NCBI GenBank assembly: GCA_016927115.1 | Contig: JAFGNH010000126.1 | Location: forward strand, 1-64,000 | Length of the DNA: 64,000 bases | Reading direction: 5' to 3' | Source: Anaerolineales bacterium | Lineage (GTDB): Bacteria; Chloroflexota; Anaerolineae; Anaerolineales; E44-bin32 | Shown here: positions 9,043-17,531 of the stretch, piece after piece | Position numbering within the stretch: position 1 is the first letter of the stretch | Layout of the letters: each line of letters starts with the position of its first letter | Program-made: the position numbers and the translations under genes | The notes under the pieces: model-generated | Seen by the model: the letters and a program-made list of their open reading frames with translations, nothing else | Told to the model about the DNA's origin: nothing | The model's database searches: none

Positions 9043-9798
9043 TCAGATTTCTGGATGCATCCAGAATACGAGTCTTTTCTCCAGCAGGGTCAGCCCGGAA
9101 AAGAGCAGCATTCCTGAGCATGCCAGCAGGGAGACTGCAGCAAAGAGTATGGGCAGATTGAGGTTGGTGTATGCCATCCACATGGTGCGTCCAAGGCCTC
9201 CGGATGCTCCCGTCCACTCCGCTACAACCGCTCCTATGAACGCAAGAGGCCCGCTTACTTTCAGTGCGGCAAAAACATAGGGGGCGGCAGCTGGAATGCG
9301 GACGTACAGCAGAATCTCACGCCGGCTTGCTTTCCAGGAGTGAAAGACATCCAGCAGCGCAGGATCTGCTGCGTGCAGCCCGGAAAAAACATTAATCAGC
9401 ACGGGAAAGAATGTCATCAGTGCGGTGATAATAATTTTGGGGAGTGTGCCGAAGCCGAACCAGATTGTCAGCAGAGGTGCTACAGCGACGATGGGGGTCG
9501 ACTTGATAAATATAGCAATTGTCATGATGGATCTTTCCAGACGTGGCCAGATACCCAATCCCAGTGCTGCTGCTGTACCGGCAAGAAAACCTAGGACCAG
9601 ACCCGCCAGGGCTTCTCCTGTGGTAATCAGTGCGGCTTCCAAAAAAGCGGGAAACCGGGTGATCAGAGAAATAAGTATGCGGGATGGGGCAGGCAGGATA
9701 TAAACCGGAATATCGGCCAGGGTAACGATCAGTTCCCACATCAGAAGCATTGGCAGCAGAATCCAGAGTGCGTGAATGCCATTCTGTCTGTTTTTCAC
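9043..9798 (-). CDS. ABC transporter permease
   Basis: A 251-residue inner-membrane protein with about six hydrophobic helices. The binding-protein-dependent permease loop is near FKSTPIVAVAPLLTIWFG through LINVFSGLHAADPALLDVF. It pairs with the ATPase upstream (4-base overlap) and the NMT1-like binding protein downstream. The family is that of the SsuC/TauC/ThiX-type permeases. The substrate must be inferred from the binding protein. Confidence 0.88.
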   Translation of the reverse strand: MKNRQNGIHALWILLPMLLMWELIVTLADIPVYILPAPSRILISLITRFPAFLEAALITTGEALAGLVLGFLAGTAAALGLGIWPRLERSIMTIAIFIKSTPIVAVAPLLTIWFGFGTLPKIIITALMTFFPVLINVFSGLHAADPALLDVFHSWKASRREILLYVRIPAAAPYVFAALKVSGPLAFIGAVVAEWTGASGGLGRTMWMAYTNLNLPILFAAVSLLACSGMLLFSGLTLLEKRLVFWMHPEI

Positions 9799-10541
9799 GC
9801 GGGTATCCCCAGGGCGGAGCGTATCTTCTGCACAGCAGTCTGGTAGCCTGGCTGCAGTTCTGTGCGCGGGCGCTGCAGTGTGATTTCGAATTGATTGAGG
9901 ATCCTGGCGGGCCTTCTGCTGAGCACAACCACCTGATCGGCCAGCAGGACCGCCTCGTGAATATTGTGGGTCACCCAGACAACCGTGGGGCGGTACTCAG
10001 ACCACAATCTGAGCACATCACGACCGAGTTCCTCGCGGGTAAGTGCGTCAAGGGAGGCGAAGGGTTCGTCCATCAGCCACAAACGCGGAGCCAGTGAAAG
10101 TGTGCGGGCAAGGGCGGCTCGCTGCTGCATACCTCCGGACAGCTGATGCGGATATGCTTCTGCAAAGTCCTGCAGGTCCATCATTTCCAGCAGGGACCTC
10201 GCTGTGCTGCCGTTATGGTTCTGGGGGTTGATTTGTCGGGCAAGTTCAATATTTTTATAAACAGTAAACCAGGGGAGAAGTGCAGGGCTCTGTGCCATCC
10301 AGCTGATTTGTTTGTTTGCTGCGATTTGTTCAGGGAGAGCGCTGTCGATCAGGATAGATCCGCAAGTTGGCTGCAGCAGCCCGGCCAGCAGCCGGAGCAG
10401 GGTGGATTTTCCACAACCACTCGGGCCGACAATGGCTGTAAAAGTTCCGGATTCAATGTGGAAGGAGATATCTTCAAGTGTACGAATCGGTTCTGCCTGG
10501 TGATTGAAAGTATGGTTCAGATGCTTGATATTAATCTCCAT
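9795..10541 (-). CDS. ABC transporter ATP-binding protein
   Basis: A 248-residue ATPase with all family signatures: Walker A GPSGCGKST, Q-loop, signature LSGGMQQRAALAR, Walker B RLWLMDEPF followed by the D-loop SLDA, and the switch histidine in WVTHNIHEA. It drives the permease encoded next, whose start overlaps its stop by 4 bases. Its own start lies inside the last codons of the regulator gene, so the genes are translationally linked. Confidence 0.92.
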   Translation of the reverse strand: MEINIKHLNHTFNHQAEPIRTLEDISFHIESGTFTAIVGPSGCGKSTLLRLLAGLLQPTCGSILIDSALPEQIAANKQISWMAQSPALLPWFTVYKNIELARQINPQNHNGSTARSLLEMMDLQDFAEAYPHQLSGGMQQRAALARTLSLAPRLWLMDEPFASLDALTREELGRDVLRLWSEYRPTVVWVTHNIHEAVLLADQVVVLSRRPARILNQFEITLQRPRTELQPGYQTAVQKIRSALGIPA

Positions 10542-11667
10542 CAGGTGTTCCCGTTTGCAGGCCGATCCAGCCGCTGATGGTTACAGGCTTTACCTGGAAA
10601 GGATCTGCCTGCCATGCCGGCGATTCGGGTGGAATGGAGTGTCGCAGATAATGCAGGAAAAACTGTTCCATAAATTCCTTTTTTGCTTGCGGAAGTTCTT
10701 CTTCCCGCAGCTGTCGGGCTTTACCACGTATGGATACACGCCGGTGCGGCGACCAGGGTTCGTCGATTGTGATGGAAACGGATGGGTTTGCGGATAGATA
10801 GCTGGCCCAGTGTGAGTCTGGCCAGGCCAGCAAGTAAAGGCTTTCTCCATCCCACTGGTGCCAGACCGGGACAACGTGAGGTGTGCCGTCCGGGCGTACA
10901 CAGGCCAGTCTGGCTGCCCATGGGCGCTGAAGAAAGTCGTCAATATCGGATTTACTCAAAACCTGAGTGAATGGAAGCGGCCTGGGCGTGTTTTCATGGT
11001 AGGGGGAATAAACCTGTGCGCCAAGGCGGTATGAGAGTCGGGCGGCCATTTCGCGCAGTTCCGGCAGGATGGTCAGCAGGTCGTCCCCGGTATGCCGGGA
11101 GCAGGGTGCGCATAATACCAGGGCTGCATCCGGATGGATGCCATCCCGGCATACTGGGAGGCCGATAGCGAGGATGCCTCCTGCATCGCTGAGCAGGAAG
11201 CCATCCGCAGGGACAGATTTCGTTGAGCTGTAATCCAGGATTGCAGCCAGAGAGGATAATCCGGCCGGCACTTTCTGCCCGCTGTCGAGAACAACACGGA
11301 CGGTTTGACTGCTCTCGATCTGAGCCAGGGTGATCAGCTCTCCATGGGCAAGCCGGATCAAAGCAGTGGTCTCGTCCAGCGGCAGCGTGGCGATTTCCTG
11401 GTAGAATGCGGTGAGCAGGTCCTGCGGCTCCACTGGTGAAGTATGACTCCAGGAGACCAATCGCGGCCCGGGCTGGTAATTGCCGCGTATACCACGTTGT
11501 TCAATATAGCCGATGGTTTTCAGTGTATGCAGCAGGGCATACAACGAGCTCCTGGAGATATCTATCTGAGACAGCAGGCTTTGTATGCTTGTCGATGACT
11601 GCTGCCGGATTATCTCAAGCACCTGCAGCGTCTTGTCCGCTGTGGGGACCCTCAATTTCTGTTCCAT
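10531..11667 (-). CDS. IclR-type regulator fused to a PPOX (FMN-binding split-barrel) domain
   Basis: A 378-residue protein with two unrelated parts. Residues 1 to about 75 are an IclR winged helix-turn-helix (SIQSLLSQIDISRSSLYALLH, then IGYIEQRGIRGNYQPGPR), followed to about 215 by a shortened IclR effector domain. Residues about 225-378 form a pyridoxamine 5'-phosphate oxidase-like barrel (ARLACVRPDGTPHVVPVWH, later SIRGKARQL), a fold that binds FMN, F420 or heme. It is the first gene of the NMT1-type transporter operon. The simplest reading is a flavin- or vitamin-sensing repressor. Two palindromes overlie its promoter, suggesting autoregulation. Confidence 0.82.
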   Translation of the reverse strand: MEQKLRVPTADKTLQVLEIIRQQSSTSIQSLLSQIDISRSSLYALLHTLKTIGYIEQRGIRGNYQPGPRLVSWSHTSPVEPQDLLTAFYQEIATLPLDETTALIRLAHGELITLAQIESSQTVRVVLDSGQKVPAGLSSLAAILDYSSTKSVPADGFLLSDAGGILAIGLPVCRDGIHPDAALVLCAPCSRHTGDDLLTILPELREMAARLSYRLGAQVYSPYHENTPRPLPFTQVLSKSDIDDFLQRPWAARLACVRPDGTPHVVPVWHQWDGESLYLLAWPDSHWASYLSANPSVSITIDEPWSPHRRVSIRGKARQLREEELPQAKKEFMEQFFLHYLRHSIPPESPAWQADPFQVKPVTISGWIGLQTGTPDGD

Positions 11668-11684
11668 GTATTACTCTCTCTGAA

Positions 11685-11735
11685 GTCCAGGATGCTGGAC
11701 ATTTGTCCATTATACTGGATAATATTGGAGAGAGC
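11685..11735 (-). promoter_or_regulatory. Promoter of the IclR-PPOX/ABC operon with two tandem operators
   Basis: Two related palindromes, GTCCAG-GATG-CTGGAC (11685-11700) and GTCCAT-TATA-CTGGAT (11705-11720), lie exactly 20 bp apart, about two helical turns. The second contains a perfect minus-strand -10 TATAAT (plus 11709-11714), with a TTGCTC -35 17 bp further upstream. A protein bound here would block RNA polymerase, as expected for autorepression by the adjacent IclR-type product. Confidence 0.65.
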
Positions 11736-11843
11736 AAACATTTGATTCTGTCTTCAGGAAAGTGATGTAAGTGATTACAATACATATCCGGTTTTTTCCA
11801 CCGGATAAACAAACACCGCCCGGAGGCGGCAGCTGGAAGAAAA

Positions 11844-11916
11844 TGGGCCGTACAGGAATCGAACCTGTAACCTTGTGCTTAAAAGGCACCTGCTCTGCCA
11901 ATTGAGCTAACGGCCC
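11844..11916 (-). tRNA. tRNA-Lys (anticodon TTT)
   Basis: On the minus strand a full cloverleaf is present: acceptor GGGCCGT/ACGGCCC, D arm GCTC/GAGC, and anticodon loop CTTTTAA giving anticodon TTT. The T arm holds GGTTCGATTCC and the discriminator is A. CCA is not encoded. Confidence 0.95.
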
Positions 11917-11926
11917 AAGCGGAGAA

Positions 11927-11956
11927 ATTGTATCACCCATACCTTCCCTACGTCAA
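11927..11956 (-). promoter_or_regulatory. Promoter of tRNA-Lys
   Basis: On the minus strand, -35 TTGACG (plus 11951-11956) and -10 TACAAT (plus 11927-11932) have an 18 bp spacer. They end about 10 bp before the tRNA. Confidence 0.7.
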
Positions 11957-12079
11957 CCTGATGCAGTATTTCGGTCTGATAGTTGCTCTGGATTGGACTG
12001 ACAGGGGGTGGCGGGAATTTTTGGAACTGCGAGTTGGGTCAGGGAAACCAATGGATAGTATTCTGAGGGAAACCAGTTT

Positions 12080-12823
12080 ATGAAGCATCATCTCTATATT
12101 TCACCGCATCTTGATGATGCAGTCTATTCTTGCGGAGGATGTATTCTTCAGCAGACAGCCCGTGGTGATCGTGTCACGGTTCTGACAGTGTTTGCTGGTG
12201 ATCCTCCCCCGGGGCCGCTGTCCAGCTTTGCTAACGGGCTGCATTCTCGCTGGGGGACAGACCATGATGGCGTGGCTGTCCGCAGAGCGGAAGATCGAAT
12301 GGCCTGCGCGCGCCTGGATGCAACAGCAGTTCATCTGGAGTTCCCCGAAGCGATTTACCGCATGGGTTCAGAAGAGGATTATCTATACACATCGGAAGAG
12401 GCAATCTTCGGCAGGGTGCATCCCGCTGAACAGGAAAGGCTGGCACTGGTCCTTGCTTCAATCCAGCAACATATGCATGAGTCCCTTACCGTCTACGCGC
12501 CACTGGGCCTCGGCGGGCATGTCGACCACCGATTTATCCGTTTGATTGCCGATCGGATGAAGGAGCCGGTGCGGTACTATCCTGATTTTCCCTACGCAGC
12601 CCGTTGTATGGTTCTTCCGGTGGATCTGGATATGCCGCAGGCAGCACCAGTGCGGTTTCCCCTTGACCAGGAAGAAGTGCTGGGATGGGTACATGCAATA
12701 TGCGAATACCAGACTCAACTTTCAACCTTCTGGAAATCGTATGACCACCTGCTTGAAGAAGTTGAGTCTTATGTGGAAACAAGACAGGGGCTCCTTCTGT
12801 ACCTGCCTGAATATCAGGCCTGA
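12080..12823 (+). CDS. PIG-L/LmbE family deacetylase
   Basis: A 247-residue protein with the zinc site of PIG-L family N-deacetylases: PHLDDAVYSCGG at the N-terminus (His-x-Asp-Asp) and GGHVDH near residue 155. Family members remove acetyl groups from N-acetylglucosaminyl conjugates such as GlcNAc-PI, bacillithiol and mycothiol precursors or glycopeptides. The substrate cannot be assigned here. The gene stands alone and converges on the sortase-like gene across a shared terminator. Confidence 0.9.
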   Translation: MKHHLYISPHLDDAVYSCGGCILQQTARGDRVTVLTVFAGDPPPGPLSSFANGLHSRWGTDHDGVAVRRAEDRMACARLDATAVHLEFPEAIYRMGSEEDYLYTSEEAIFGRVHPAEQERLALVLASIQQHMHESLTVYAPLGLGGHVDHRFIRLIADRMKEPVRYYPDFPYAARCMVLPVDLDMPQAAPVRFPLDQEEVLGWVHAICEYQTQLSTFWKSYDHLLEEVESYVETRQGLLLYLPEYQA

Positions 12824-12879
12824 CCGTCAGGCCTGAGTTGGGCACGGGGAAGAAATGGGGATTAAACTGTAATAAAAAA

Positions 12880-12907
12880 AAACCCCCCGATTTCCGGGGG
12901 ATTTTTA
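12880..12907. terminator. Bidirectional terminator between convergent genes
   Basis: A C-run and a G-run (ACCCCCC...CGGGGGA) form a strong hairpin flanked by A-run and T-run, serving both the deacetylase gene and the sortase-like gene. Confidence 0.85.
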
Positions 12908-12935
12908 TTAAGTCAGCTTGCATAAGAGGTGAAGA

Positions 12936-13616
12936 TCACCAGGATACAAAGCCCGATTCATCCACAGGATAATATTCTCCGGAAGCGGGGGATTCTGTGA
13001 GAGGGGTGGCGTTGACAAAATAGCGCCCCCAGCTGGAATTGCCATCCTGTGCTATGCATGTCTGGAAGGTTATATCTCCGGGATTCTGGTAGACCTGTTC
13101 GAAAAGTTCAGTGGCGGAGAGGTAGTGTTGATCCGTAAGATCACGAAAGGTACTGTGGGTATTATCCGGATCCATTGCCTGGTAGCTGGCTGTGTTGGAA
13201 ATCTGGTAGCGCTTCAGGGTGCTATCACCAAACACCAGAATCAATTCCATTCCAACATCCAGCTCGAAGAACAGGTCACCGGCGGCGAAATTATGTGCCA
13301 GAAGGCCGATAGTCCCATAATCCTCCGCCAATGCGAACTGGGTGATGGTGTCAGGTGAGGGGGAAACATAACCGGGCTGGCTGGCGGGCTGCTGGATTAC
13401 TGCCAGCGCAAAGAGATCCTCCACATATACACCGACCACATCGTCGCTTGAATCTACGGTGACAGTTTTAATAAAGTCAGACAAGGATGGCAGCGCACGG
13501 CTGGGATCAGAAGTTGGACTATCACCGGCCGAGACGGGAATTAAAACTGCTGGTTGAAGGGACAGCGCAACCATCAGAAAGCGTAGAATGAGCGATAGTA
13601 ATTTATTGAAAAACAT
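12936..13616 (-). CDS. Secreted sortase-like protein
   Basis: A 226-residue exported protein beginning MFFNKLLSLILRFLMVALSL, a signal peptide or N-terminal anchor. The body follows the sortase beta-barrel pattern: a candidate catalytic His in GLLAHNFAAGD, a G-x-x-L-I-L-V-F strand, then Cys in ITFQTCIAQ and Arg in SWGRYFV, giving the His-Cys-Arg triad. Sortases join surface proteins or pilins to the cell envelope. Identity is low and no LPXTG-like substrate gene is adjacent, so the activity is inferred. The ATG at 13616 is preferred because AGAGGAA stands 7 nt upstream. The leader carries two c-di-GMP riboswitches. Confidence 0.7.
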   Translation of the reverse strand: MFFNKLLSLILRFLMVALSLQPAVLIPVSAGDSPTSDPSRALPSLSDFIKTVTVDSSDDVVGVYVEDLFALAVIQQPASQPGYVSPSPDTITQFALAEDYGTIGLLAHNFAAGDLFFELDVGMELILVFGDSTLKRYQISNTASYQAMDPDNTHSTFRDLTDQHYLSATELFEQVYQNPGDITFQTCIAQDGNSSWGRYFVNATPLTESPASGEYYPVDESGFVSW

Positions 13617-13697
13617 GTATAGTTCCTCTGGCAATTCAGAGATGCCGGAGAAACATGCTGTGGGCAGCCGGGGGGGAAAAGGGGAACAATACTCGTT

Positions 13698-13776
13698 TCG
13701 GCGGCCTGGCAGTCATAGCTTCTATCGAAGCGTTAGACCCATAGCTTTGCGTCTCCGGTTTTCACCGGATTTGCCT
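13698..13776 (-). promoter_or_regulatory. c-di-GMP-I (GEMM) riboswitch, proximal copy
   Basis: On the minus strand the hallmark order is present: GGCAAA, a GAAA-capped hairpin (TCCGGTGAAAACCGGA), the conserved GACGCAAAGC, GGTCTA, a second hairpin, then GACTGCCAGG-CCGCC. It lies 80 bp upstream of the sortase-like start codon. No terminator hairpin is seen between this copy and the gene, so control of translation is possible. Confidence 0.88.
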
Positions 13777-13826
13777 TTGTCGATCGGGCATGACTGGATG
13801 TAAGTGCAGGGGACACAAGCGGGGCA

Positions 13827-13857
13827 AAAGAAAAGGACCTGTATTTGACTCAGGTCC
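13827..13857 (-). terminator. Intrinsic terminator between the two riboswitches
   Basis: On the minus strand GGACCTG (plus 13851-13857) and CAGGTCC (plus 13835-13841) form the stem, followed by TTTTCTTTT. It is the natural expression platform for the distal aptamer. A possible competing pairing GCAGGA/TCCTGC lies between the aptamer and this stem. Confidence 0.8.
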
Positions 13858-13913
13858 GCATTAGAACAGATTCTGGTGCAGGACAGTGCTAAAACAATCC
13901 TGCGGTACTGTTT

Positions 13914-13993
13914 TCGGCGGCCTGGCAGTCATAAACTCTTACGAGATCGTAGACCCATAGCTTTGCGTCCCTGGCTTTCACCAGGTTTGCCTT
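13914..13993 (-). promoter_or_regulatory. c-di-GMP-I (GEMM) riboswitch, distal copy
   Basis: Same architecture as the proximal copy: GGCAAA, hairpin CCTGGTGAAAGCCAGG, GACGCAAAGC, GGTCTA, a hairpin of different sequence, then GACTGCCAGG-CCGCC. Conserved core bases are identical in the two copies, while the stems differ by compensating changes. That supports two functional aptamers rather than a recent duplication. A terminator follows it. Confidence 0.9.
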
Positions 13994-14070
13994 TTCGAAC
14001 ATCTAATGTCAAGGTACATCAGAAATCTACCAGGATTCCTGTTCATTCAGGCATAGTGTTGCCTGGCATT

Positions 14071-14076
14071 ATTATA
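14071..14076 (-). promoter_or_regulatory. Probable -10 of the riboswitch-controlled transcript
   Basis: TATAAT on the minus strand, about 80 bp before the distal aptamer. The -35 is poor. Confidence 0.4.
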
Positions 14077-14521
14077 AACGAATTTTGGGAGATGATATAT
14101 AAAGTGTGCATAAAGAATTACTGGATCAGACGAGCATCCTGCAGCACCAACAGATATGACTCGGTTCTGGACAGCCATTTGAAATTATGCTATTATCCCC
14201 GCGATAGAAGGTATTTCCGGAGCTGGGATCCATCCCAGTTCCTTTTGTCATTTCAGCGGTATTCAGTTCTACGCGGCTGCCGGGAGATTTGTACAGCATA
14301 AAACTTCGGTTGCACAGGACAACCGGCAGACAGAAGGGAGGCAGGGATTTGTTTCCCTGCGTTTTGTGGACAGGGATCTGCCTGGCAGGCAATCCGATCT
14401 GAGGGGCAGGGGAAATACCCGGCAGCTGTTTCAGCTGGAGGGTTATTTCTTTTCAACCTGCAGATTCTTTGAGGACCGATCAAGAATGCTTGTCAGAGGA
14501 TGATGACATAAGAGGAGAATA
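14077..14521. other. Intergenic region before greA
   Basis: About 440 bp separate the riboswitch promoter from greA. No gene with a credible start is visible. It must hold the greA promoter, which I could not place with confidence. Confidence 0.4.
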
Positions 14522-14989
14522 ATGGGGAATCAGGCGATTTATGTAACAGCAGATGGATTAAAAAAATTGGAAGACGAGTTGGCGTACCTGCGCAGTGAAA
14601 AGCGAATGGAGGTTGCTGAACGACTCCATGAGGCGAGCCAGGATGGGGAACTTATCGAGAATGCCGAGTATGAGGCAGCCAAGAATGAGCAGGCATTTGT
14701 AGAAGGGCGTATTCTGGAGCTTGAACAAATGCTTTCCCGGGCTCACATAATCGAAGCATCGAAAGATAAGGATGTTGTCAACATTGGCAGTACTGTTGTC
14801 GTTCAGGAAAACGGTGGCTCAAAAGAAACGTACACTATTGTAGGAGCAGCGGAGGCACAGCCTAAAGAGGGCTTGATTTCCAACGAATCTCCGCTGGGAA
14901 GGGCGCTTCTTAATCATCAAGCAGGTGATGAAGTTGAAGTTGCAGCTCCTGCAGGAACATTACATTTCGTCATTAAACAGATCAAGTAA
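14522..14989 (+). CDS. greA: Transcription elongation factor GreA
   Basis: A 155-residue protein of normal GreA length. The N-terminal coiled coil carries the acidic tip DGELIENAEYEAAK, which reaches into RNA polymerase and triggers cleavage of the backtracked transcript. The C-terminal FKBP-like domain holds the conserved ISNESPLGRALLNHQAGDEVEV. The ATG follows AGAGGAGA closely. lysS lies 112 bp downstream in the same direction, a common pairing. Confidence 0.96.
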   Translation: MGNQAIYVTADGLKKLEDELAYLRSEKRMEVAERLHEASQDGELIENAEYEAAKNEQAFVEGRILELEQMLSRAHIIEASKDKDVVNIGSTVVVQENGGSKETYTIVGAAEAQPKEGLISNESPLGRALLNHQAGDEVEVAAPAGTLHFVIKQIK

Positions 14990-15101
14990 ATCCCGATCAC
15001 AGATTTTAACTGGCATCGATTCATTTGAATAAACGGCTGCTGCCGGAAGCATCCATGATTGATCGGGTTCCACGCTTGCATGGATATGAGGAAGGAAACC
15101 C

Positions 15102-16613
15102 ATGAAAGAACTCAGCGAACTTGAACAGGTCCGCCTCTCGAAGCTTGCCAGTCTCCGTGATGCAGGGGAGGAAGTGTATCCCCACAGGGTACAACGGACA
15201 CATACTGCTCTGGAGGCAATAAGCCGGTTTGAAGAGCAAGAGGAGTCCGGTGAGGCAGTGGCAGCTGTAGTGGCCGGGCGTATCCGCTCTATTCGCAGGA
15301 TGGGTAAAATCAGCTTCTGTCACATTGAAGATGACAGTGGCAAAGTCCAGCTCTTTTTCCGCACCAATGACCTGGGAGAAGACCGTTTTGAGCTGTTCAA
15401 GGAAGTGTTCGACCTGGGCGACTTTATCCAGGCGGAAGGCGAAATGTTCCGCACCCGGACGGGTGAAGTGACTCTGCGGGTGCAATCCTTCCGAATGCTG
15501 GCGAAAGCAATCACACCTCTGCCTACAGCCAAGGAGGAGGTTGTAGATGGGGAAACCGTCGTCCACGCAGCCTTTGCCAATCCGGAAGCCCGCTATCGCG
15601 AGAGATATGCGGACCTTGCTGTAAATACGGATGTGCGCGAAATTTTTCGGGTGCGGGCCAGGATGATACAGGCTCTGCGAACCTTTCTTGATGAGCGAGA
15701 CTTCATCGAGGTTGAGACCCCGATTCTGCAGCCTATTTACGGCGGAGCGGCAGCCAGGCCATTTGTCACCCATCACAACCAGCTGCACCAGGATCTTTAT
15801 CTCAGAATTTCTTTTGAACTTTATCTCAAACGCCTGCTTGTTGGCGGATTTGAACGGGTTTATGAAATCGGTCGTGATTTCCGAAATGAAGGTGTTTCAT
15901 TCAAGCATAATCCTGAATTTACCCAGCTTGAATTCTACATGGCATACGCTGACTATCAGGACATCATGAATTTCACAGAGCAGATGATTGCGTATGCAGC
16001 TGAGCAGGCGGTTGGTACCACAACTGTACAGTTTGATGGGCATACAATCAATCTGGCACCTCCCTGGAAGCGGTTGAATCTGCAGGAAGCGATCCTGGAA
16101 GCTGCAGGGATAGATATAAATGCGCATCCTTCGACTGAAGAATTACGAGCGGCAATGAAAAAGCTCGGGCACGAGCCTTCAGAGAAATCTACACGCGGCA
16201 AGCTGATAGACTCGCTGCTTTCAACTTACGTTGAGCCGAATTGTATTCAGCCTACGTTCCTTTATGACTATCCGCGGGATATATCTCCACTGGCGAAAAG
16301 CAAACCAGGGGATCCCAACACGGTTGAACGTTTTGAGGGTTTCATCGGCGGTATGGAGCTTTGCAACGCGTTTACAGAACTGAACGATCCGGAGGATCAG
16401 GAGCAGCGATTTCTGGAAATGGGACGTGATTATGCCGATGATGATGAAGAGCGCCATCCAATGGATATGGATTATCTCCAGGCGATGCGCTATGGCATGC
16501 CTCCAAACGGCGGATTTGGTATGGGTATCGACCGACTGGTTATGCTTCTTTGTGACCGCTCAACCATTCGGGAAGTGATCCTGTTCCCCCATCTGAGGAG
16601 CAAAGAGGGTTAG
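15102..16613 (+). CDS. lysS: Lysyl-tRNA synthetase, class II
   Basis: A 503-residue class II synthetase that charges tRNA-Lys. Residues about 55-150 form the OB-fold anticodon-binding domain (GRIRSIRRMGKISFCHIED). The catalytic core has motif 1 around EVETPILQPIYGGAAARPF, motif 2 YEIGRDFRNEGVSFKHNPEF and motif 3 GGFGMGIDRLVML. Length is typical. The start lies after AAGGAAA in the spacer behind greA. Confidence 0.96.
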   Translation: MKELSELEQVRLSKLASLRDAGEEVYPHRVQRTHTALEAISRFEEQEESGEAVAAVVAGRIRSIRRMGKISFCHIEDDSGKVQLFFRTNDLGEDRFELFKEVFDLGDFIQAEGEMFRTRTGEVTLRVQSFRMLAKAITPLPTAKEEVVDGETVVHAAFANPEARYRERYADLAVNTDVREIFRVRARMIQALRTFLDERDFIEVETPILQPIYGGAAARPFVTHHNQLHQDLYLRISFELYLKRLLVGGFERVYEIGRDFRNEGVSFKHNPEFTQLEFYMAYADYQDIMNFTEQMIAYAAEQAVGTTTVQFDGHTINLAPPWKRLNLQEAILEAAGIDINAHPSTEELRAAMKKLGHEPSEKSTRGKLIDSLLSTYVEPNCIQPTFLYDYPRDISPLAKSKPGDPNTVERFEGFIGGMELCNAFTELNDPEDQEQRFLEMGRDYADDDEERHPMDMDYLQAMRYGMPPNGGFGMGIDRLVMLLCDRSTIREVILFPHLRSKEG

Positions 16614-16779
16614 TCTCATTTTGCCTTTTTGGATGTATCCCCTTTTCTATTTCGAAGTGGATGGATAACCGTAATGGGCTCGCGTGAGAACGGGGTGGGC
16701 GCAGTTCTGCTTCTTTTCACACTCACGCGCCAGATCTGTTGTCAGCCCTGAAGCAATGCCAGGTCTAATTTAACAGCTG
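16614..16779. other. Convergent spacer with an inverted repeat
   Basis: CGCGTGAG (16681-16688) and CTCACGCG (16722-16729) can pair around a 33-base loop. There is no T-run, so it is only a weak candidate terminator between lysS and the convergent transporter gene. Confidence 0.3.
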
Positions 16780-17379
16780 TTAAGTGCCTTTCTCCGGGAC
16801 AAGATAGATAAAGGGCAGGCTGAGGATAGTAACGCCGCCTTTCAGGATGATATTTGCTGTAAATATGGACCAGACTACTGCTATCGGGTACACACCGCCG
16901 AATGCCCCCCAGACGAAAACCAGGCTGTCCAGCGGCAAGCTGACTGCATTGCTTGTAAGAACGCGCAGCCACTGAAACCTGCGTGTGACCCTGGTTACCC
17001 ACAGATGGTAGATTTCTGTATCGGCAAATTCTGCGATCAATTCTGCGGTTATGGAGGCGAGAACGATGCGCCAGACCGGTGCGAGCACAGAATTCCAGTC
17101 GGGTTGTGCACCGGCAGCCGGATCATAGGGCAACCGGCTGACAAGCCAGAAGAGCCCGGCCATGAACAGATTAAAGGCTCCGGCTGCAACAATCGTAACC
17201 CGGGCAGCCTTTCTCCCTGCGATTTTGTGGATCATATCCCGCAGCGTGAAAGTGATCGGGTAGATCAGGGTCCCGGCGTCCATGGAGAAACCTGCAAGGG
17301 TTATGATTTTCAGGCTGGTGACATCTGCCAGAATCTGGGCTGCGATGTAAGCCGAGGTGACAAGAATAGTTGGAATCAT
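16780..17379 (-). CDS. Queuosine precursor transporter (VUT family, YhhQ-like)
   Basis: A 199-residue membrane protein with about five to six helices and the VUT-family features DAGTLIYPITFTLRDMIHK near the N-terminus and ITAELIAEFADTEIYH in the middle. Characterised members import queuine, preQ0 or preQ1 for tRNA modification. No preQ1 riboswitch was recognised upstream. It is single, with a minus-strand -10 TATAAT about 40 bp before the start. Confidence 0.88.
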   Translation of the reverse strand: MIPTILVTSAYIAAQILADVTSLKIITLAGFSMDAGTLIYPITFTLRDMIHKIAGRKAARVTIVAAGAFNLFMAGLFWLVSRLPYDPAAGAQPDWNSVLAPVWRIVLASITAELIAEFADTEIYHLWVTRVTRRFQWLRVLTSNAVSLPLDSLVFVWGAFGGVYPIAVVWSIFTANIILKGGVTILSLPFIYLVPEKGT

Positions 17380-17419
17380 CAGTTCAGTTGTGCTTTCTAC
17401 AAATTTGAACCAGCACTCG

Positions 17420-17425
17420 ATTATA
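17420..17425 (-). promoter_or_regulatory. -10 of the queuosine transporter gene
   Basis: Minus-strand GGTATAATCG holds a perfect TATAAT about 40 bp before the start codon. The -35 is weak (CTGAAA). Confidence 0.5.
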
Positions 17426-17531
17426 CCTTAGGAAGGCGCTTGTTTCAGGCTGGCTTGAGGATCTCGGGGCTGTACAGGAGAAGTCTGCAGAGGTAGCCTG
17501 CCCGGTGGTTTTATGGAGATACTATCAGCAT

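Noticed and set aside
13876..14301. 141-codon open frame on the plus strand
   Set aside because: It runs antisense through the distal c-di-GMP riboswitch, has no ribosome-binding site and gives a Cys/Arg-rich nonsense protein.
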